Positions 62,913-64,000 of a stretch of DNA of 64,000 bases are shown here, one piece after another. A model generated the notes under the pieces. It was not told the DNA's origin. It saw nothing but the letters and a program-made list of their open reading frames with translations, and did not search any database. Source of the DNA: Cyclina sinensis (lineage: Eukaryota; Mollusca; Bivalvia; Venerida; Veneridae); the NCBI GenBank assembly GCA_012932295.1, contig JAAONU010000009.1, positions 2,120,197 through 2,184,196 of the forward strand, read 5' to 3'. The stretch's first letter is position 1. Each line of letters opens with the position of its first letter. Both the position numbers and the translations under genes were made by a program.

Positions 62913-64000
62913 ACGTTTTTTTTCACAGACAATGTCAAATAAAAATGTTCTAAAACATACATTAGTTAGTTTGTATAAATATCGAATCAAACTGATGAAT
63001 AACTATGTTTGTACTGGACTTCACCTTTCCAACGATGTCATAATTCCTGGCATTAGGAAAAAAAATGAAATAATCATCCGTTTCTATATTGCTTTTAGGT
63101 TTTTTTTCACTTTCCATGAAAGCATTGTTGATTTTCGTTATGGAAGGATAATGAATTATAGAACACTGCACAGCATTAAACAATGTTTATAATACTCCCT
63201 GTGTTCGTCTGTCAATAGGAAAGTCAGTGAATAAAGTCATATCTTTGAAAACACGATGAATATCAGATTTTGAGAGAATTTTTGTAGGTTACTAAGGTAA
63301 AATGGAGTTATTCTTATTTCATGACTTATAAGTCCTTTAACAGACGTTTACACAATACTTAGAGGTAAACAAATGTAAACAGCCCCGTCATAGAATTAAT
63401 CAGTTTATTCACATAATACACAAAATAGATATCTAGAAAATCTATGGCGTTTCGTTTCGGATCACTGGCGTGATAGGAAGAATTAGATCAATGCTCTAAG
63501 TTATCATTTGACATGCCAATACAATGTTAACAAGTTACAGGAAGAAATTATAGTGTTAAATCATGAGAGAATACAGTTTGCTCTTATCTGGCTGCTACCC
63601 ATAAATGTCGAAGCAAAATGACTGCTCACGCAGCTGTTTCTGGTATTTCTGCAATCAAGCGGCAGTTTTCCTTAATAATTCATTTGACATTCAGAGATAA
63701 ATCGGGCAATTCTGTGGTTAACTAGCATATGATATTATGTTATCCATCCGTGCATATGCTGTTTTTGTATACTTACGCATCTTCCGAGTTTGCTTTCCCG
63801 CCTACGACAAGCCTCAGTAAATTGCAATTAAACGTTTCATAACATTGAAATATCACCAAGCATTCAAAGCATCTGACCTCTTCTTTAGTGCTCATAATGT
63901 CAATTTCTAAATAACTGATTGGAAAATATTACCAATAAAACATGTAAAGGGCATTCACAAAAAAGGTAAAAATCTTATATAATTTATGACTTCAAAATGA

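Larger units (their letters stand above)
51860..64000 (-). other. Presumed first intron or upstream region of the channel gene
   Basis: The PAS exon begins with two bases of a codon, so at least one upstream exon with the start codon (family N-terminus MP..GLLAPQNTFLDTIATRFDG) is needed. I did not find it here, so it probably lies above 64000. Apart from the repeats listed, no gene, RNA or promoter element can be supported. Confidence 0.6.

Noticed and set aside
63760..63840. Possible noncoding first exon ending in a minus-strand gtaagt donor (GATGC then gtaagt near 63775)
   Set aside because: The phase does not fit the PAS exon, which needs one preceding base of a codon, and the sequence does not encode the family N-terminus; a 5'UTR exon is possible but unsupported.

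Overview
The window is AT-rich animal nuclear DNA, most likely from a bivalve mollusc. It has short coding exons with clean GT/AG splice sites, introns from about 0.5 kb to tens of kb, no operon layout, and many dispersed repeats of kinds I know from bivalve genomes (a GTCTCC...GGAGACATATTG stem followed by a CTGT run, 'gaccccaggg' and 'gaccaagtttaatgaag' intergenic repeats, TTAA-bounded MITEs). The mollusc assignment is inferred from these repeats and from the diverged channel protein; no species is claimed.

The only protein-coding gene I can support is one voltage-gated potassium channel of the KCNH family, ELK subfamily (like vertebrate KCNH8/4/3), on the minus strand. Four exons are visible, read from high to low coordinate: the N-terminal half of the PAS (eag) domain (51629-51859), the PAS-to-S1 linker (12965-13152), S1 to mid-S2 (12227-12464), and late S2 through S3 (11616-11773). 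Splice phases join the last three exactly. The first exon (start codon) lies above 51859, probably outside the window. The exon for the second half of the PAS domain should lie in the 38.5-kb intron 13153-51628 but I could not find it. S4, the pore and the cyclic-nucleotide-binding homology domain must lie beyond base 1, at least 11.6 kb from the S3 exon.

Everything else is intronic or flanking DNA dominated by repeats. From low to high coordinate: a 38-bp tandem repeat at the left edge; a 1.2-kb array of 41-bp units (4.26-5.45 kb); a 300-bp insertion with an 11-bp target duplication (9.18-9.50 kb); the three downstream exons (11.6-13.2 kb); a TTAA-bounded MITE carrying a tRNA-like core (15.7-16.1 kb); a 93-bp higher-order array built of 31-bp monomers (20.3-20.8 kb); foldback DNA (21.9-22.1 kb); a 1.36-kb minisatellite of 25-bp units (29.6-31.0 kb); old duplicated blocks at 18.9-28 kb and again at 33-45 kb; the PAS exon; a 415-bp foldback MITE (54.4-54.8 kb); a second copy of the tRNA-like MITE in the opposite orientation (58.0-58.4 kb); and a 45-bp tandem repeat (62.6-62.9 kb).

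I see no CRISPR array, no rRNA, no canonical tRNA gene and no gene cluster. Short open frames outside the channel exons look like chance or repeat-derived frames. The most interesting material is repeat architecture: the tRNA-like core inside TIR elements, the higher-order arrays, and the collinear ancient duplications within one intron.
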